This document shows positions 44,882-52,961 of a stretch of DNA of 64,000 nt, in pieces. This DNA is from Natronococcus pandeyae (GTDB lineage: Archaea > Halobacteriota > Halobacteria > Halobacteriales > Natrialbaceae), in the NCBI RefSeq assembly GCF_008122205.1, contig NZ_PHNJ01000006.1, positions 124,001 through 188,000 on the forward strand. Reading direction: 5' to 3'. Positions within the stretch are counted from its first letter, which is position 1. Every line of letters begins with the position of its first letter. The notes beneath the pieces were generated by a model. The model saw only the letters and a list, made by a program, of their open reading frames with translations. It ran no database searches and had not been told where the DNA came from. A program made the position numbers and the translations under genes.

Positions 44882-45399
44882 AGCCGACCACCCACGGGTG
44901 CCTCCGGATCGACGAACTCGGGATCGATCACGTGCGACCACCCGAGTTTCGCGACCTCGGATTCCGAGCGCGACCCGCCGACGTCGTACCACCGACCGCG
45001 AAGCAGCTCGTCGAACAGGCTCGCCGGCACGATCGCGCGGGCAACCTGGGGCAACCCCGGCCGCGGAAGGTACACCGTGAGCAGGTACATCCCGCCGGCC
45101 TCGAGCAGTTGCTCGTGGGCCGCTCGCTTCACGTAGAATCGACCGCGCGTCGATCCGCTTCCGTTGGCCGTCCGGATCTGACAGCCCTTGATTTCGACCG
45201 GGACGTCCGGTTCGACGAGGACGATTCCGAAGAACGGCAGCGACTCGCTCGGCTCGAGGACGACCGACGTCCGCGCGTCGTGCCAGGTCGCGGTTCGGTC
45301 ACCGACGTACTCCAGGGCGTCGACGGTCTGGACGATCTCCGCCTCGAGGGCATCGCCGCTGGCCTTCGAACTCTTGAGCGCCGATGCTCGAGAGCTTAT
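44878..45399 (-). CDS. PD-(D/E)XK nuclease-like protein, start codon unclear
   Basis: 173 residues from an ATA at 45399 to the stop: SSRASALKSSKASGDALEAE, WHDARTSVVLEPSESLPFFG, PVEIKGCQIR, FYVKRAAHEQLLEAGGMYLL, TVYLP. The Glu-x-Lys (VEIKG) after an upstream acidic helix and the HEQL helix fit a restriction-endonuclease-like fold. No ATG, GTG or TTG exists between the upstream stop and residue 90. The sequence TAATA at the expected start, with GAGGGGG 5-9 nt upstream, suggests a former TAATG overlap changed to ATA. It is either a gene with rare ATA initiation or a freshly inactivated one. Confidence 0.6.
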   Translation of the reverse strand: MSSRASALKSSKASGDALEAEIVQTVDALEYVGDRTATWHDARTSVVLEPSESLPFFGIVLVEPDVPVEIKGCQIRTANGSGSTRGRFYVKRAAHEQLLEAGGMYLLTVYLPRPGLPQVARAIVPASLFDELLRGRWYDVGGSRSESEVAKLGWSHVIDPEFVDPEAPVGGRL

Positions 45400-45516
45400 T
45401 ACCGACCCCCTCTATTTCGCGTAGAATTCTCAGACTGTGCTAATTTCCGAGTCTTGACCGGGATACCACACCAGTAAGGGTATACGGTAATTTCTCTGCT
45501 CGGCCCTCCGAGAAAC

Positions 45517-45669
45517 ATGAAATGGGCAGAAGACGCAGATCGAATAGCAGCCATTTGTACCGACTGCGGCTCACCGCACGCCGCCCGCCGTTTTCCGGAT
45601 GGAAAAATCCGGATCATTGGAACAGGCGATGAATGCCCGTGTGGTAGTTCCGAATTTCGAACCACCTGA
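45517..45669 (+). CDS. Mini zinc-ribbon protein (copy 2), antisense to the operon
   Basis: A 50-aa protein, MKWAEDADRIAAICTDCGSP, then HAARRFPDGKIRIIGTGDEC, then PCGSSEFRTT. Zinc ligands are Cys14, Cys17 and the C-x-C at 40 and 42. It is clearly the same family as the gene at 35642. It is encoded on the plus strand inside an otherwise continuous minus-strand operon, facing the opposing genes. A GTATACGG box about 35 nt upstream may be its promoter. Confidence 0.65.
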   Translation: MKWAEDADRIAAICTDCGSPHAARRFPDGKIRIIGTGDECPCGSSEFRTT

Positions 45670-45700
45670 TGATCCGCGCTGTTTGCGCACACACGGCCGC

Positions 45701-45829
45701 TCATGCGGTCTCACCCTGATTCTCGAGCGACTGCCGGACCTGCTCATCAGTAGCCTGCTCCGCGGGGTGGGCTATGGGCGTCCGACTCCCGACGTGGTAC
45801 AGCCGACTCGCCGGGACGAACTCCGTCAT
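45701..45829 (-). CDS. 42-aa peptide in the element operon
   Basis: The frame starts at ATG 45829, overlapping the J-domain stop by 4 nt (ATGA), and reads MTEFVPASRLYHVGSRTPIA, then HPAEQATDEQVRQSLENQGE, ending at 45701. Codon use is GC3-rich, and a GGGAGG Shine-Dalgarno-like motif lies about 7 nt upstream. The size is below usual gene-calling limits. The function is unknown. Confidence 0.55.
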   Translation of the reverse strand: MTEFVPASRLYHVGSRTPIAHPAEQATDEQVRQSLENQGETA

Positions 45830-46425
45830 CGGCCACCTCCCGACCCGTCGGCCGTCATCGCCTCTTTCGCGTCCTTGATTCGCCGAAACTCCGCCGTGCT
45901 GCCGCCGGTATCGGGATGGGCGTCTTTGATTTTGTTGCGGAACGCCTGGCGAACCTCGGACTCACTCGCGTTCGGAGCGACGTCCAAGATTTCGTGCGGC
46001 GGAACCTCGGCGGCGATCGGTTCCTCGTCGGCCGACGGCAGTCGCGCGTTCGCGAACTCCGACTCGCCGGTGACGACCGGCCGCTGCTCCATTTTCCGCT
46101 TCTCGTGGACGTACAGGCCGACAGTTCGCACGTTGTCGCGGAGCCGCGAGAATCGGTCGCAGGCTACCGCGTACTGCTCGCCGTCCATGCTCCAGCGGAG
46201 CACGAAACCGGAATCGTCAGGGTTTGCACGGGCGTACGGCCGCTGATCCTTCTTCCGCTTCCGGGCGTCGAACGAATAGCGGAACTCGTCGACGTCGAGT
46301 CGCGACAGCTCCGCCTCGAGATCGTCGAACGCCTTCGACAGCGAGACGTCGAAGTTCTTGTTTCGGGTTCGTTCACCCGGTGGCGTTCGGTCGAACTCCG
46401 GCGGCCACTCGAGGCGTTCAGACAT
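45826..46425 (-). CDS. J-domain (DnaJ-like) protein
   Basis: A 199-aa protein whose last 55 residues form a J-domain: HEILDVAPNASESEVRQAFR, then NKIKDAHPDTGGST with the HPD motif that stimulates Hsp70/DnaK. The first 140 residues (PPEFDRTPPGERTRNKNFDV, RYSFDARKRKKDQRPYARAN) are an unrelated basic domain that may bind DNA or a client. The ATG at 46425 overlaps the upstream zinc-finger gene by 8 nt. This is a J-protein of an integrated element, presumably recruiting host DnaK. Confidence 0.85.
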   Translation of the reverse strand: MSERLEWPPEFDRTPPGERTRNKNFDVSLSKAFDDLEAELSRLDVDEFRYSFDARKRKKDQRPYARANPDDSGFVLRWSMDGEQYAVACDRFSRLRDNVRTVGLYVHEKRKMEQRPVVTGESEFANARLPSADEEPIAAEVPPHEILDVAPNASESEVRQAFRNKIKDAHPDTGGSTAEFRRIKDAKEAMTADGSGGGR

Positions 46426-46648
46426 CGGCCTCACCTCCGTGACGGCCGGGCGACGTCTCCGGATCCGGGATCGGGACGTCGACGCCAGCGGCCGAACCGC
46501 GGTTCAGTCGAGCGAATGTATCGCAGTCACCACAGCGATGGGCTCGGTCGCTATCGTCACCGAAGACGCGACGGAACCTATCAGAAACGTGAGTACCACA
46601 GTTACGGCACGTCGAGTGATCGACCGACGGCCAGGGAGCGACGGTCAC
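46418..46648 (-). CDS. Zinc-finger protein, first gene of the element operon
   Basis: A 76-aa protein from a GTG at 46648 with two Cys-x2-Cys pairs (STCRNCGTHVSDRF and HRCGDCDTFARL), a four-Cys zinc finger. TTG and GTG starts slightly upstream (46663, 46657) are also possible. It overlaps the J-domain gene by 8 nt. A hairpin GCGGGGATGCGAATCCCCCGC region lies upstream (46689-46709). Confidence 0.65.
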   Translation of the reverse strand: MTVAPWPSVDHSTCRNCGTHVSDRFRRVFGDDSDRAHRCGDCDTFARLNRGSAAGVDVPIPDPETSPGRHGGEADV

Positions 46649-46968
46649 GCCGACCACCCCCAATTTCCTTCGCCAAAACCGCAGGACAGCGGGGATGCGA
46701 ATCCCCCGCCGGTAATCACTCGGTTTTGATAGGCGTTTTCTACGTTCGCACCGCTACTGAATGATGCAGAGACAGCCGCTAAGTCGGCGACTATCTGGAC
46801 AATTCGAAACGTTACAAAATTCTGATGGACTCGCTGGGATTTTGAACTACGCCCAGACGTTCCGGGTCGCTCGCTGCGCTCGCTTCCCGGGCTGCGACTG
46901 GTCTAGGCTCAAATCCCAGCGTCGACGATAATTTGCGTCGCTCACGAATTGTTCGCGACGCAGAACCA
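46649..46968. other. Non-coding junction between element and tRNA-Ala with tRNA-end copies
   Basis: It holds a GC-rich hairpin at 46689-46709, a direct copy of the tRNA 3' end at 46826-46847, and an inverted copy at 46909-46922. There is also a palindromic GCTCGCTGCGCTCGC core between them. No coding sequence is seen. Confidence 0.6.
46826..46922. repeat. Candidate attachment-site remnant: direct and inverted copies of tRNA-Ala 3' end
   Basis: The sequence TGGACTCGCTGGGATTT at 46826 repeats exactly the 3' end of the tRNA gene (46969 onward). It then has one extra T before TGAAC. At 46909-46922 TCAAATCCCAGCG occurs in the opposite orientation, making a tRNA-derived inverted repeat around about 65 nt of GC-rich DNA. 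Such copies arise from integrase-mediated recombination at tRNA genes. Confidence 0.6.
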
Positions 46969-47040
46969 TGGACTCGCTGGGATTTGAACCCAGGGCCTCT
47001 TCCTTGCGAAGGAAGCGATCTACCACTGATCTACGAGCCC
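46969..47040 (-). tRNA. tRNA-Ala (anticodon CGC)
   Basis: The 72-nt gene on the minus strand folds as a cloverleaf. The acceptor is GGGCUCG pairing CGAGUCC with discriminator A. The anticodon stem CUUCC/GGAAG encloses loop UUCGCAA with anticodon CGC. The T-arm is CUGGG-UUCAAAU-CCCAG. The G3:U70 wobble pair, the main identity element of alanine tRNAs, is present. CCA is not encoded. A TATA-like element lies 25-33 nt upstream. Confidence 0.95.
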
Positions 47041-47063
47041 TCGACCGTTCCTACCCGCGAGAT

Positions 47064-47073
47064 CTATTTGTAA
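47064..47073 (-). promoter_or_regulatory. Probable promoter of tRNA-Ala
   Basis: On the minus strand TTACAAATAG lies about 24-33 nt before the tRNA 5' end, the expected archaeal TATA position. Confidence 0.45.
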
Positions 47074-47123
47074 CTTGTGTTTCGAGAGCGACGTGGGTGT
47101 TCGCCACACGCCTCGAGCCCCCC

Positions 47124-47798
47124 TCAGACCGTCGACGCGTTCCGCGAGCGTTGCGAACGAGTCTCGAGCACGCCGGCACGGCCCGCCAGCAACCCCACCA
47201 GAAAGCCGGAGAAGTGGGCGATCAGGGCGACACCCGGCTGAGCCGTCGCCAGGGTGACGATCACCGCGAGGACGAAGAAGATCGCCCAGGTGACCCACCG
47301 GGGGACGTCGACGACCGAGGCGATCACCGACGAGAGCCGGTTGGACGCGATGAGATAGCCGAGCAGGGCGAAGACGGCCCCGCTGGCGCCGAGTACGCCC
47401 TCGGTTGGCGTCACTCCCATGAACGGCAGCGACGCGAACACGCCCGTCAGGACGATTTGGGAGACCCCAGCGAGTGCGCCCGTCAGGAGCACGAACGTGT
47501 GAAAGCGAAGCCGCGTCGTCGCTCGAGCGACCGGCCAGCCGAACAGAACCAGCGCGACGCTGTTCGAGAGGAGGTGGCCCAGTCCGGCGTGAGCGTAGAC
47601 GCTCGTGACGATCGTCCACGGGTTGTCCGCGAGCGGCGGCGCGAGGACGAACAGCCCGATCATCGCGCCGGCGGCGGCCGCGACCGCCTGGAGGACGTAG
47701 ACGACGACGAAGATCACCAGCAGGTCGATCAGTGGGCCGCCCGAGTCGGACTGCTCGTCTCGACTCGAGGAGTCCCGCGAACGCGATCGTCTCGACAT
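47124..47798 (-). CDS. Rhomboid family intramembrane serine protease
   Basis: A 224-aa, six-helix membrane protease. The catalytic Ser139 lies in GVLGASGAVFALLGY and the His195 partner in ALIAHFSGFLVG. HLLSNSVALVLFGWPV carries the conserved His/Asn region of helix 2. The N-terminus is a Ser/Arg-rich cytoplasmic tail. It cleaves transmembrane substrates; in haloarchaea rhomboids affect glycosylation and surface proteins, but this substrate is unknown. It ends 83 nt from the tRNA gene. Confidence 0.93.
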   Translation of the reverse strand: MSRRSRSRDSSSRDEQSDSGGPLIDLLVIFVVVYVLQAVAAAAGAMIGLFVLAPPLADNPWTIVTSVYAHAGLGHLLSNSVALVLFGWPVARATTRLRFHTFVLLTGALAGVSQIVLTGVFASLPFMGVTPTEGVLGASGAVFALLGYLIASNRLSSVIASVVDVPRWVTWAIFFVLAVIVTLATAQPGVALIAHFSGFLVGLLAGRAGVLETRSQRSRNASTV

Positions 47799-47935
47799 AC
47801 ACTGTACTGTGTGCCGAGCGACAAAAGTTCACACTGCTTACTGCGGCCTGCATATAATATACGGAGCTACTGCGTGAGGATCGTCGCCACTACGGGCGAA
47901 AAAGAACGGAAAATCGCGCGGTCGCGACCGAGTCC

Positions 47936-48244
47936 TCAGTCTTCGAGGACGATCTCGATCGAAACGTCGTTCGGCACCTGGATGCGCATGAGCTGTCGGA
48001 GTGCGCGTTCGTCGGCGTCCAGATCGATCAGGCGCTTGTGGACGCGCATCTCCCAGTGCTCCCACGTGGCGGTACCCTCGCCGTCAGGCGACTTCCGGGT
48101 CGGCACCTCGAGGGTCTTCGTCGGCAGCGGGATCGGACCGCTCAGGTTGACGCCGGTGTTGTTCGCAATCTCGCGGACGTCGTCACAGATGTCGTCGAGG
48201 TCGTCTGGACTCGTGCCCGCGAGTCGAACGCGTGCCTGCTGCAT
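47936..48244 (-). CDS. rpsJ: 30S ribosomal protein S10 (uS10)
   Basis: A 102-aa protein with the S10 signature: [20 protein letters not shown], then [20 protein letters not shown] and [15 protein letters not shown]. The start follows the EF-1 alpha stop immediately (TAAATG), the usual archaeal tuf-rpsJ unit. A component of the small ribosomal subunit head. Confidence 0.97.
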   Translation of the reverse strand: MQQARVRLAGTSPDDLDDICDDVREIANNTGVNLSGPIPLPTKTLEVPTRKSPDGEGTATWEHWEMRVHKRLIDLDADERALRQLMRIQVPNDVSIEIVLED

Positions 48245-49510
48245 TTATTTGTCGTCGACGCTCAGGACTTTGCCTGCTGCGATGGTCTGACCCATGTCGC
48301 GGATGGCGAAGCTCCCGAGTTCGGGGATCTCACTGGACGGTTCGATGCTGAGGGGCTTTTGCGGTCGGATCGTCACGACTGCAGCGTCACCCGACTGGAT
48401 GAAGTCGGGGTTCTCCTCTGCGACCTCGCCGCTTGCGGGGTCCATCTTCTTGTCGATGGATTCGACCGTACACGCGACCTGTGCCGTGTGGGCGTGGAAG
48501 ACCGGCGTGTATCCAGCGGTGATGACGGAGGGGTGCTGCATGACGACGATCTGCGCCTGGAACGTCTCGGCGACGCTCGGCGGCTCGTCCGCAGGACCAC
48601 AGACGTCACCACGGCGGATGTCGTCCTTGCCGATGCCGCGGACGTTGAATCCGACGTTGTCACCGGGTTCGGCCTTTGGAACCTCTTCGTGGTGCATCTC
48701 GATCGTCTTCACTTCGCCGCCCACGTCGCTGGGCTGGAAGGAGACGTTGTCGCCGATGTTCATGACACCGGTCTCGATACGTCCGACGGGGACGGTACCG
48801 ATGCCGGAGATCGTGTAGACGTCCTGGATCGGGAGTCGAAGCGGCGCGTCCGTCGGCGGCTCCGGCTCCGGCAGGGCGTTCAGGGCCTCGAGCAGGGTTT
48901 CGCCGTCGTACCACGGCGTCTCGTCGGAGGCCTCGGCGATGTTGTCGCCCTCGAAGGCCGAGATCGGGATGAACGAGGCGTCGTCGGTCTGGAACTGAAC
49001 CTGCTTGAGCAGCTGGTTGACTTCCTCGACGACCTCGTCGAAGGTGTCCTCCTTGTAGTCGACGACGTCCATCTTGTTGATGCCGATGATGAGTTCGTCG
49101 ATACCCAGGGTGCGGGCCAGGAAGACGTGCTCCTGGGTCTGGGGTGCGACACCGTCGTCGGCGGCGACGACGAGGACGGCGTTGTCGGCCTGGCTCGCGC
49201 CAGTGATCATGTTCTTGACGAAGTCGCGGTGACCAGGACAGTCGACGATAGTGAACTCGTACTCGTCTGTCGAGAACTCCTGGTGGGCGATGTCGATGGT
49301 GACACCGCGCTCACGCTCTTCGGCGAGGTTGTCCATGACGTAGGCGAACTCGAAACCGCCTTTGCCTTTCTCTTCGGCTTCCTCGCGGTGCTGTTCAATG
49401 ACGTGCTCTGGTACGCTCCCCGTCTCGTAGAGGAGGCGTCCCACGAGCGTACTCTTCCCGTGGTCAACGTGGCCGATGATGGCCAGGTTCTGGTGTCGTT
49501 TGTCGCTCAT
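48245..49510 (-). CDS. tuf: Translation elongation factor EF-1 alpha
   Basis: A 421-aa GTPase delivering aminoacyl-tRNA. The G1 loop is GHVDHGKST (residues 14-22), then G3 DCPGH, G4 NKMD and domain II/III motifs ([34 protein letters not shown]). Like other halophile EF-1A it is strongly acidic. It is followed directly by rpsJ in one operon. A TATA element 24-33 nt upstream gives an almost leaderless transcript. Confidence 0.98.
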   Translation of the reverse strand: MSDKRHQNLAIIGHVDHGKSTLVGRLLYETGSVPEHVIEQHREEAEEKGKGGFEFAYVMDNLAEERERGVTIDIAHQEFSTDEYEFTIVDCPGHRDFVKNMITGASQADNAVLVVAADDGVAPQTQEHVFLARTLGIDELIIGINKMDVVDYKEDTFDEVVEEVNQLLKQVQFQTDDASFIPISAFEGDNIAEASDETPWYDGETLLEALNALPEPEPPTDAPLRLPIQDVYTISGIGTVPVGRIETGVMNIGDNVSFQPSDVGGEVKTIEMHHEEVPKAEPGDNVGFNVRGIGKDDIRRGDVCGPADEPPSVAETFQAQIVVMQHPSVITAGYTPVFHAHTAQVACTVESIDKKMDPASGEVAEENPDFIQSGDAAVVTIRPQKPLSIEPSSEIPELGSFAIRDMGQTIAAGKVLSVDDK

Positions 49511-49533
49511 TGTTGTAGCTCACGCGCAAAGGC

Positions 49534-49543
49534 GCTTATATCG
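49534..49543 (-). promoter_or_regulatory. Promoter of tuf-rpsJ
   Basis: On the minus strand CGATATAAGC lies 24-33 nt before the tuf ATG, a strong archaeal TATA box. Confidence 0.6.
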
Positions 49544-49752
49544 GTATCTTTTGCCCGTTGCGGTTAAAACCATTTCGAAAGCGAATTCCGCCGATCTCGA
49601 CGCTTGCTTGCGGTTTGTGTCTGGTGCACACGATTCACGCCACGATCGCGCGTCCAAATATCATCGTCCCAACCGAAACGGTCGACACACCGATCGTACG
49701 ACGGAAGCGTGGTTCGGAGCGAGCGCGGTTCGGAACGTGCGCGGTTCGGAAC

Positions 49753-49844
49753 GAACGAAGTGAGTGAGAACCGCGAAACGCGAACGGGGAGGAACGACCC
49801 GTGAGCGAACGAAGTGAGTGAGAACCGCGGAACGCGAACGGGGA
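49753..49844. repeat. 38-bp direct repeat pair
   Basis: Two copies of a 38-bp unit beginning GAACGAAGTGAGTGAGAACC lie at 49753-49790 and 49807-49844, one mismatch apart, with a 16-nt spacer. Partial copies (CGGTTCGGAAC, GCGAGAACCGCGGA) flank them. The ACGAAGTGAGTGAG motif recurs between genes in haloarchaea. Confidence 0.75.
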
Positions 49845-50066
49845 GCGACGCAAGCGAGAACCGCGGACAGCGCAATCGGGCGTGTACTGACGTTCAGCAG
49901 GCACGCACTGACGTTCAGCGGCTCTGACGCTCCGTGTGGCGATCCGGGTTTTGTCGGGTTCCGTACCCGTTAAACAAATAGCTGTTCGACGCCTTGCTTC
50001 GAACGAACCGTCGACGAACGTGGGTACCGTTCCGCCGTGGTGACAACGGAGTACTACGGGTCACAG

Positions 50067-51263
50067 ATGGTCGAACTCAGCGCCGCACTGCTGTTCGTCC
50101 TGGCGATCAGTGCAAGTTTTTTCGCCGCCTGGACGATCGGTGCGGGATCATCCGGCTCGACACCGTTCGCACCCGCAGTCGGCGCGAACGCGATTACGAC
50201 GCTGCGAGCGGCGTTCATCGTCGGCCTTCTCGGGTTCGCCGGTGCGGTGTTACAGGGTGCGGCGGTTACCGAAACCGTCGGCGCCGGGCTCGTCGAGGGT
50301 GTGACCCTCTCCCCGCTCGCCTCGGCGATCGCCCTCACGATCGCGGCGACCTACATCGCCGCGGGGGTGTTCGCGGGATACCCAATCGCGACGGCGTTCG
50401 CGATCACCGGGAGCGTCGTCGGCGTCGGACTGGCGATCGGCGGCGAACCGGCGTGGGACACGTACGCCGAAATCGGGCTGTACTGGTCGGTGACACCGGT
50501 CGCAGTCGCACCACCTGCATACGTGGTAACGAAACTGCTGCGCGGAGAGGCGGTGTCAGAGAAACTGGTCGTCACCGTCCTCGGCGCGTCGGTAGGGCTC
50601 GTCGTGGCGAACATGGAGTTTCTGTTTCTCGGGCCGCCGGGCGAACAGGCGTCGTTCGCAGCGGTCGTCGCGGCGAGGCTCCCGGGCTCGAGCCTTTTCG
50701 GCGTGGCCACGACGACGGCAGCTGTCGCCGCCGGCACCGCCTGGCTGGTCGCACGCGCGCTCGATCGTGACCGCGTCGGCGCACAGCGACGGTTCTTGCT
50801 CGTCCTCGGCGCCCTCGTCGCGTTCACCGCCGGCGGCGGGAAAGTCGGCCTCGCGGTCGGACCGCTGTTGCCACTCGCGGAGGGAGCCTTCCCCGTCGGT
50901 GCGATCATCCTCGTGTTGGTGTTCGGCGGCATCGGAATCCTGCTCGGCTCGTGGATGGCCGCCCCGCGAATGATCAAGGCGCTCTCGCAGGATTACTCCG
51001 AACTCGGACCGCGTCGGTCGATCGCCGTCCTCATCCCCTCGTTCATCTTCGCCCAGATCGGGATCTTCTTCGGCATCCCGATGTCGTTCAACCAGATCTT
51101 CATCGGCGCGATGGCCGGCGTCGGCTACGCCGTCGGCGGCGACACCGTCAGCGAGCGAAAACTGGTACTGACCGCGGTCGCGTGGATCGGCTCGCTCGTC
51201 TTCGGGCTGGTCGTCGGTTACCTGCTCCAGACGGTAGCGATATCGCTGGTCGAACTCGCCTGA
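50067..51263 (+). CDS. PiT family inorganic phosphate permease
   Basis: A 398-aa polytopic protein with the PiT duplicated signature: GAGSSGSTPFAPAVGANAIT (N-terminal half, about residues 27-46) and GKVGLAVGPLLPLAEG in the second half. About ten hydrophobic helices are present. PiT carriers import phosphate with a cation. ATG 50067 is preferred over the GTG at 50037, since the hydrophobic first helix begins MVELSAALLF. Confidence 0.9.
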   Translation: MVELSAALLFVLAISASFFAAWTIGAGSSGSTPFAPAVGANAITTLRAAFIVGLLGFAGAVLQGAAVTETVGAGLVEGVTLSPLASAIALTIAATYIAAGVFAGYPIATAFAITGSVVGVGLAIGGEPAWDTYAEIGLYWSVTPVAVAPPAYVVTKLLRGEAVSEKLVVTVLGASVGLVVANMEFLFLGPPGEQASFAAVVAARLPGSSLFGVATTTAAVAAGTAWLVARALDRDRVGAQRRFLLVLGALVAFTAGGGKVGLAVGPLLPLAEGAFPVGAIILVLVFGGIGILLGSWMAAPRMIKALSQDYSELGPRRSIAVLIPSFIFAQIGIFFGIPMSFNQIFIGAMAGVGYAVGGDTVSERKLVLTAVAWIGSLVFGLVVGYLLQTVAISLVELA

Positions 51264-51311
51264 TCCCAGCAAACGCCCCTCCAGGCCGAAACAAAAAGCT
51301 CGTCGCCGCGT

Positions 51312-52265
51312 TCACTCGTCGAGCGGCGGCAGCCGACCGACGTCGGACAGCACGGCCGTCGCGGTTTCGGGACCGCCCGCGCCGCGACCGCTGTTGTGGA
51401 GACTGCCGGCGTGTTTCGTCTCGATCTGGACGATGTTGCGCGTCCCCGTCACGGCGAGGGCGCCGTTTTCGGGAACGAGGCGCGGACCGACGCGAATGCC
51501 CTCTCGAGACGCCTCGCCGATGAGCCGGATCGTCCGGCCGTCCTCGGCGGCGAGTTCGAGCGCGCTGCCGGGAATGTTCTGGATCCCCTCGACGGTCGCA
51601 TCCTCGAGCGAGAAGCCGCCGTCGGCCAGCACGTTCGCGAGGATGACGAACTTGAGCGCGGCGTCGGTGCCGTCGACGTCGAACGTCGGGTCGGCCTCGG
51701 CGACGCCCAAGTCCTGGGCTTCCGCGAGGACGTGTTCGTAGTCGAGCCCTTCGGCGGCCATCCGCGTGAGGATGAAGTTCGCGGTCCCGTTGAGCACGCC
51801 CCGAACCGCGGTGACGGCCTGCGGCGTCGAGTCCTCGATCGTGGAGAGCACGGGAATCGCGCCGCCGACGGTCGCCTCGAATCGGATCGAACCCTCGCTG
51901 TCGGCCTCGAGCGCCCGCAGTTCCTCGTAGCGCTCGGCGACCGGTCCCTTGTTCGCCAGCACGACGTGGTGATCGCTCTCGAGTGCACGCGTTACGTGCG
52001 TAAAGCCCGGTTCGGCGTCGCCGAGCGTCGTCGGCGTCGCCTCCACGAGGACGTCGTAGGCGGTCTCGAAGACCGCTTCGGGGTCGTCCGGACCGAGGGG
52101 ATCGCCACCGAGTTTGCGCTCGAGCGCCCGGTCGACGTCGATGCCGTCGGGATCGACCGCGGCGTCGCTCGAGTCGGCGAGCGCGACGACGTCGTGGCCG
52201 TACTCGCTGGCGAGGTCGGCGACCGACCGTCCGACGTCACCGGCACCGAGGATCGCGAGTCGCAT
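51312..52265 (-). CDS. hom: Homoserine dehydrogenase
   Basis: A 317-aa NAD(P)-dependent enzyme reducing aspartate semialdehyde to homoserine for threonine and methionine synthesis. The Rossmann motif is ILGAGDVGRSVADLA (residues 5-19). The catalytic region has LANKGPVA, GGAIPVLSTI, LNGTANFILTRMAAEG and a D-x-DGTDAALKFVILAN segment. The regulatory ACT domain is absent, but the gene directly follows an ACT-domain gene with a 1-nt overlap (TGATG), so regulation may be split onto that partner. Confidence 0.95.
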   Translation of the reverse strand: MRLAILGAGDVGRSVADLASEYGHDVVALADSSDAAVDPDGIDVDRALERKLGGDPLGPDDPEAVFETAYDVLVEATPTTLGDAEPGFTHVTRALESDHHVVLANKGPVAERYEELRALEADSEGSIRFEATVGGAIPVLSTIEDSTPQAVTAVRGVLNGTANFILTRMAAEGLDYEHVLAEAQDLGVAEADPTFDVDGTDAALKFVILANVLADGGFSLEDATVEGIQNIPGSALELAAEDGRTIRLIGEASREGIRVGPRLVPENGALAVTGTRNIVQIETKHAGSLHNSGRGAGGPETATAVLSDVGRLPPLDE

Positions 52266-52819
52266 CAGGCGTCACCTCCGACCAGCGGTTCGACGACGGT
52301 AAACTCCTTCTCCGCACCGATCGATCGGACGACCTCGAACACCTGGTCGGACCGTCCGGAGTCGATCGCGAGTCGAATCCGCGCACTCGAGGTGGCGTCG
52401 GTGCCGTCGGGCGCGGCGAGCGAGAGATCCTGAACGACGGCGTCGGCCTCGTCTTCGATCCGCGAGAGCGTTCCCGAGAGATCGTTCTCGACGATGTGGC
52501 CGACCAGCACGACGCTCAACTCCTCGCCGTAGTGCTCGGCGCCGGCCTGGATGACGTTGACGCCGGCGTCGCGGAGCCCCTCGACGATCTCGTCGAACCG
52601 CTCGGGTGGGCTCTCGAGGTCGACCTCGACCGGAATGTGTCCGCGGGGTGTGATGTTGCCGCGCTCGTGGTGAATACTCAGGAGATTGCCCCCGTTGTCG
52701 GCGATGGGCGCAAGTGCGCGAAGTAACTCACCAGGTTCGTCGACGAGTTCGAGACGGACGGTGTAGGCACGAACGCCGCCGTCCGTTTCGGCCTCGTCCT
52801 CGGCGGACTCGTCAGCCAT
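52265..52819 (-). CDS. ACT domain-containing amino acid-binding regulator
   Basis: A 184-aa protein with an ACT domain at about residues 18-90 (AYTVRLELVDEPGELLRALA, then PIADNGGNLLSIHHERG) and a second ACT-like part at about 95-175 (ELSVVLVGHIVENDLSGTLS). ACT pairs bind amino acids. Coupled to hom by a TGATG overlap, it probably senses threonine or a related end product for homoserine dehydrogenase. The ATG at 52819 (MADESAEDE) is chosen over a start at 52846. Confidence 0.88.
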   Translation of the reverse strand: MADESAEDEAETDGGVRAYTVRLELVDEPGELLRALAPIADNGGNLLSIHHERGNITPRGHIPVEVDLESPPERFDEIVEGLRDAGVNVIQAGAEHYGEELSVVLVGHIVENDLSGTLSRIEDEADAVVQDLSLAAPDGTDATSSARIRLAIDSGRSDQVFEVVRSIGAEKEFTVVEPLVGGDA

Positions 52820-52961
52820 CGCCACCACCTGCTTGCGGGCGTCCACGCGTCATTATGATCTATGACTCAGTATCGTGCGGGTAAAAGGATATAGGAGTTC
52901 TCAAAACTCTCCGGCCGTGTCAACAGTCGGCACGTTGGGTCCGCCGAGTTGCTCGAACGGG

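Larger units (their letters stand above)
49511..50066. other. Intergenic region with direct repeats
   Basis: Beyond the tuf promoter there is GC-rich DNA with a 38-bp direct repeat (separate entry) and shorter GAACCGCG-type copies. Many short open frames cross it in several frames because of the repeats, and none looks coding. The right end is the upstream flank of the phosphate permease gene. Confidence 0.5.

Noticed and set aside
45399-45704. 101-codon minus-strand ORF joining the 42-aa gene and the nuclease
   Set aside because: Ser/Arg-rich, no motif, and antisense to the zinc-ribbon gene whose cysteines match a second copy. Overlaps at both ends make it worth keeping in mind.
36000-47000. 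Integrase gene for the tRNA-Ala element
   Set aside because: None of the frames in the region shows the R-H-x-x-R/Y tyrosine recombinase motifs. The integrase may be lost or outside the window.
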